NCBI GenBank assembly: GCA_041623895.1
Contig: JBFJVZ010000374.1
Location: forward strand, 1-7,597
DNA length: 7,597 nucleotides
Reading direction: 5' to 3'
From: JBFJVZ01 sp041623895
Lineage (GTDB): Bacteria; Planctomycetota; Planctomycetia; Pirellulales; Pirellulaceae
Below are positions 6,945 to 7,597 of the stretch, one piece after another; position 1 is the first letter of the stretch, and every line of letters starts with the position of its first letter. Position numbers and translations under genes: made by a program. The notes under the pieces are model-generated. The model was not told the origin of the DNA. It saw nothing but the letters and a program-made list of their open reading frames with translations, and ran no database searches.

Positions 6945-7597
6945 GTGCCAAGAAATTTGATCCCAGCTTTATTATCGCTGATCTCCCTCAGTCTGGCTGC
7001 CAGGGCAACCGCTGAAACAATTCACGTACCCGCCGATCAGAAATCGATTCAAGCTGCCATTGATGCGGCAGCCAATGGTGATCTGGTCGTCGTCGCCGCC
7101 GGAACGTACCAGGAACGAATCCAGCTGAAGAGCGGGGTCACCCTGAAAAGCGCCGGCGATGACGCCACAGGAAAACTCGGTCTGCAGCGCGCAGAACAGA
7201 CGATCATCAACGGTGGGGGCACCGAAGGTAGCGGCCCTGGGGTCGCCATGGCGCAAGGTTCCATCATCGATGGCTTCACCATCACCAACGTGGGAATCTA
7301 CGACGATGCCAAATGGAATCACCATCACGCCACGCAAGGCAACCAGCAGTCGCACGAGCATATCGGCCAACCCGGTACGCCGGGAATCGGTGCCGTCAAC
7401 GTGTCCTGTACGATCCGTAACAATATCGTTCACCATATCGGCTACACCGGGATCGCCGTGATGGGCGCATCGGCTTCGCCACACATTCATGACAACATCT
7501 GTTATCGCAACATGGGTGGCGGCATCGGGTCGATGGAAAAGTCTCGGGCGCTGATCGAAGCAAACACATGTTTCGAGAATTTTTATGCCGGCATTGG
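6945..7597 (+). CDS. Secreted parallel beta-helix protein (5' part; runs off window)
   Basis: Partial: 217 complete codons are present and the frame is open at the right edge. The start is GTG 6945; the frame is closed by TAA at 6876 and has no ATG between. Purine-rich GAGAG lies 7 bases before the GTG. Residues 1-23 form a signal peptide (MPRNLIPALLSLISLSLAAR, then ATA before ETIHV). Residues 32-70 carry the opening signature of pectate-lyase-like/NosD/DUF1565 right-handed beta-helix proteins ('IQAAIDAAANGDLVVVAAGT', YQE, then IQLKSGVTLKS). Short repeated rungs follow, such as SIIDGFTITNVGI (106-118), CTIRNNIVHHIGYTGIAV (155-172), PHIHDNICYRN (179-189) and ALIEANTCFEN (202-212). Residues 120-145 are a His-rich, Gly-rich insertion. 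Such folds bind or cleave polysaccharides, but no catalytic residues can be assigned here. It is transcribed away from the TPR genes. Confidence 0.88.
   Translation, partial: MPRNLIPALLSLISLSLAARATAETIHVPADQKSIQAAIDAAANGDLVVVAAGTYQERIQLKSGVTLKSAGDDATGKLGLQRAEQTIINGGGTEGSGPGVAMAQGSIIDGFTITNVGIYDDAKWNHHHATQGNQQSHEHIGQPGTPGIGAVNVSCTIRNNIVHHIGYTGIAVMGASASPHIHDNICYRNMGGGIGSMEKSRALIEANTCFENFYAGI

Noticed and set aside
6880..6960. A 26-codon frame from ATG 6880 that overlaps the GTG start of the beta-helix gene, as a possible leader peptide
   Set aside because: It is short, has no ribosome binding site, and shows no attenuator structure or codon run that would support a regulatory leader.
6972..7490. 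A 172-codon minus-strand frame opposite the beta-helix gene
   Set aside because: The plus-strand frame has a signal peptide and clear beta-helix rungs. The minus-strand translation has no recognisable pattern.
1..7597. CRISPR array, defence system, phage or transposon genes, tRNA or rRNA
   Set aside because: There are no regularly spaced identical repeats, no transposase, integrase or nuclease motifs in any credible frame, and no recognisable structural RNA. The spaces between genes are all under 210 bases.

Overview
The window looks like chromosomal DNA from a planctomycete, most likely a Pirellulaceae (Rhodopirellula-like) member. The clues are moderately GC-rich DNA with weak or absent Shine-Dalgarno sequences, a secreted sulfatase with a long C-terminal extension, large exported TPR proteins, a secreted parallel beta-helix protein, and gaps filled with short palindromic elements of a kind I remember from Pirellulaceae genomes. 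The assignment rests on recognised protein styles, not on a marker gene.

Layout: positions 1-208 are non-coding and hold two opposed, degenerate copies of a 'CTCTGCG'-type repeat, then a 7-bp-stem hairpin just beyond the sulfatase stop codon. Three genes then lie head to tail on the minus strand, read from right to left. The first is a 1005-residue exported TPR/helical protein (3752-6769), the second a 350-residue exported protein with a small beta module and TPRs (2543-3595), and the third an S1-type formylglycine sulfatase (209 to about 2371). The gaps between them are 156 and 171 bases, and each carries hairpin-forming repeats. A divergent gap of 175 bases (6770-6944) separates them from a plus-strand gene that begins at GTG 6945 and runs off the right edge. 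It encodes a signal peptide followed by a parallel beta-helix protein.

All four proteins appear to be exported, so the locus acts in the periplasm or outside the cell. The two TPR proteins are probably partners or parts of one cell-envelope assembly, since they are adjacent, colinear and similarly built. The sulfatase would remove sulfate esters from a polysaccharide or other organic sulfate. The beta-helix protein could bind or cleave polysaccharide, but no catalytic residues can be assigned from the part present. A joint role of the sulfatase with the other genes is possible but not shown. I found no tRNA, rRNA, CRISPR array, transposase, phage gene or defence system. The less ordinary signals are the repeat elements in every minus-strand gap, the sulfatase C-terminal domain, and the histidine-rich insertion in the beta-helix protein.
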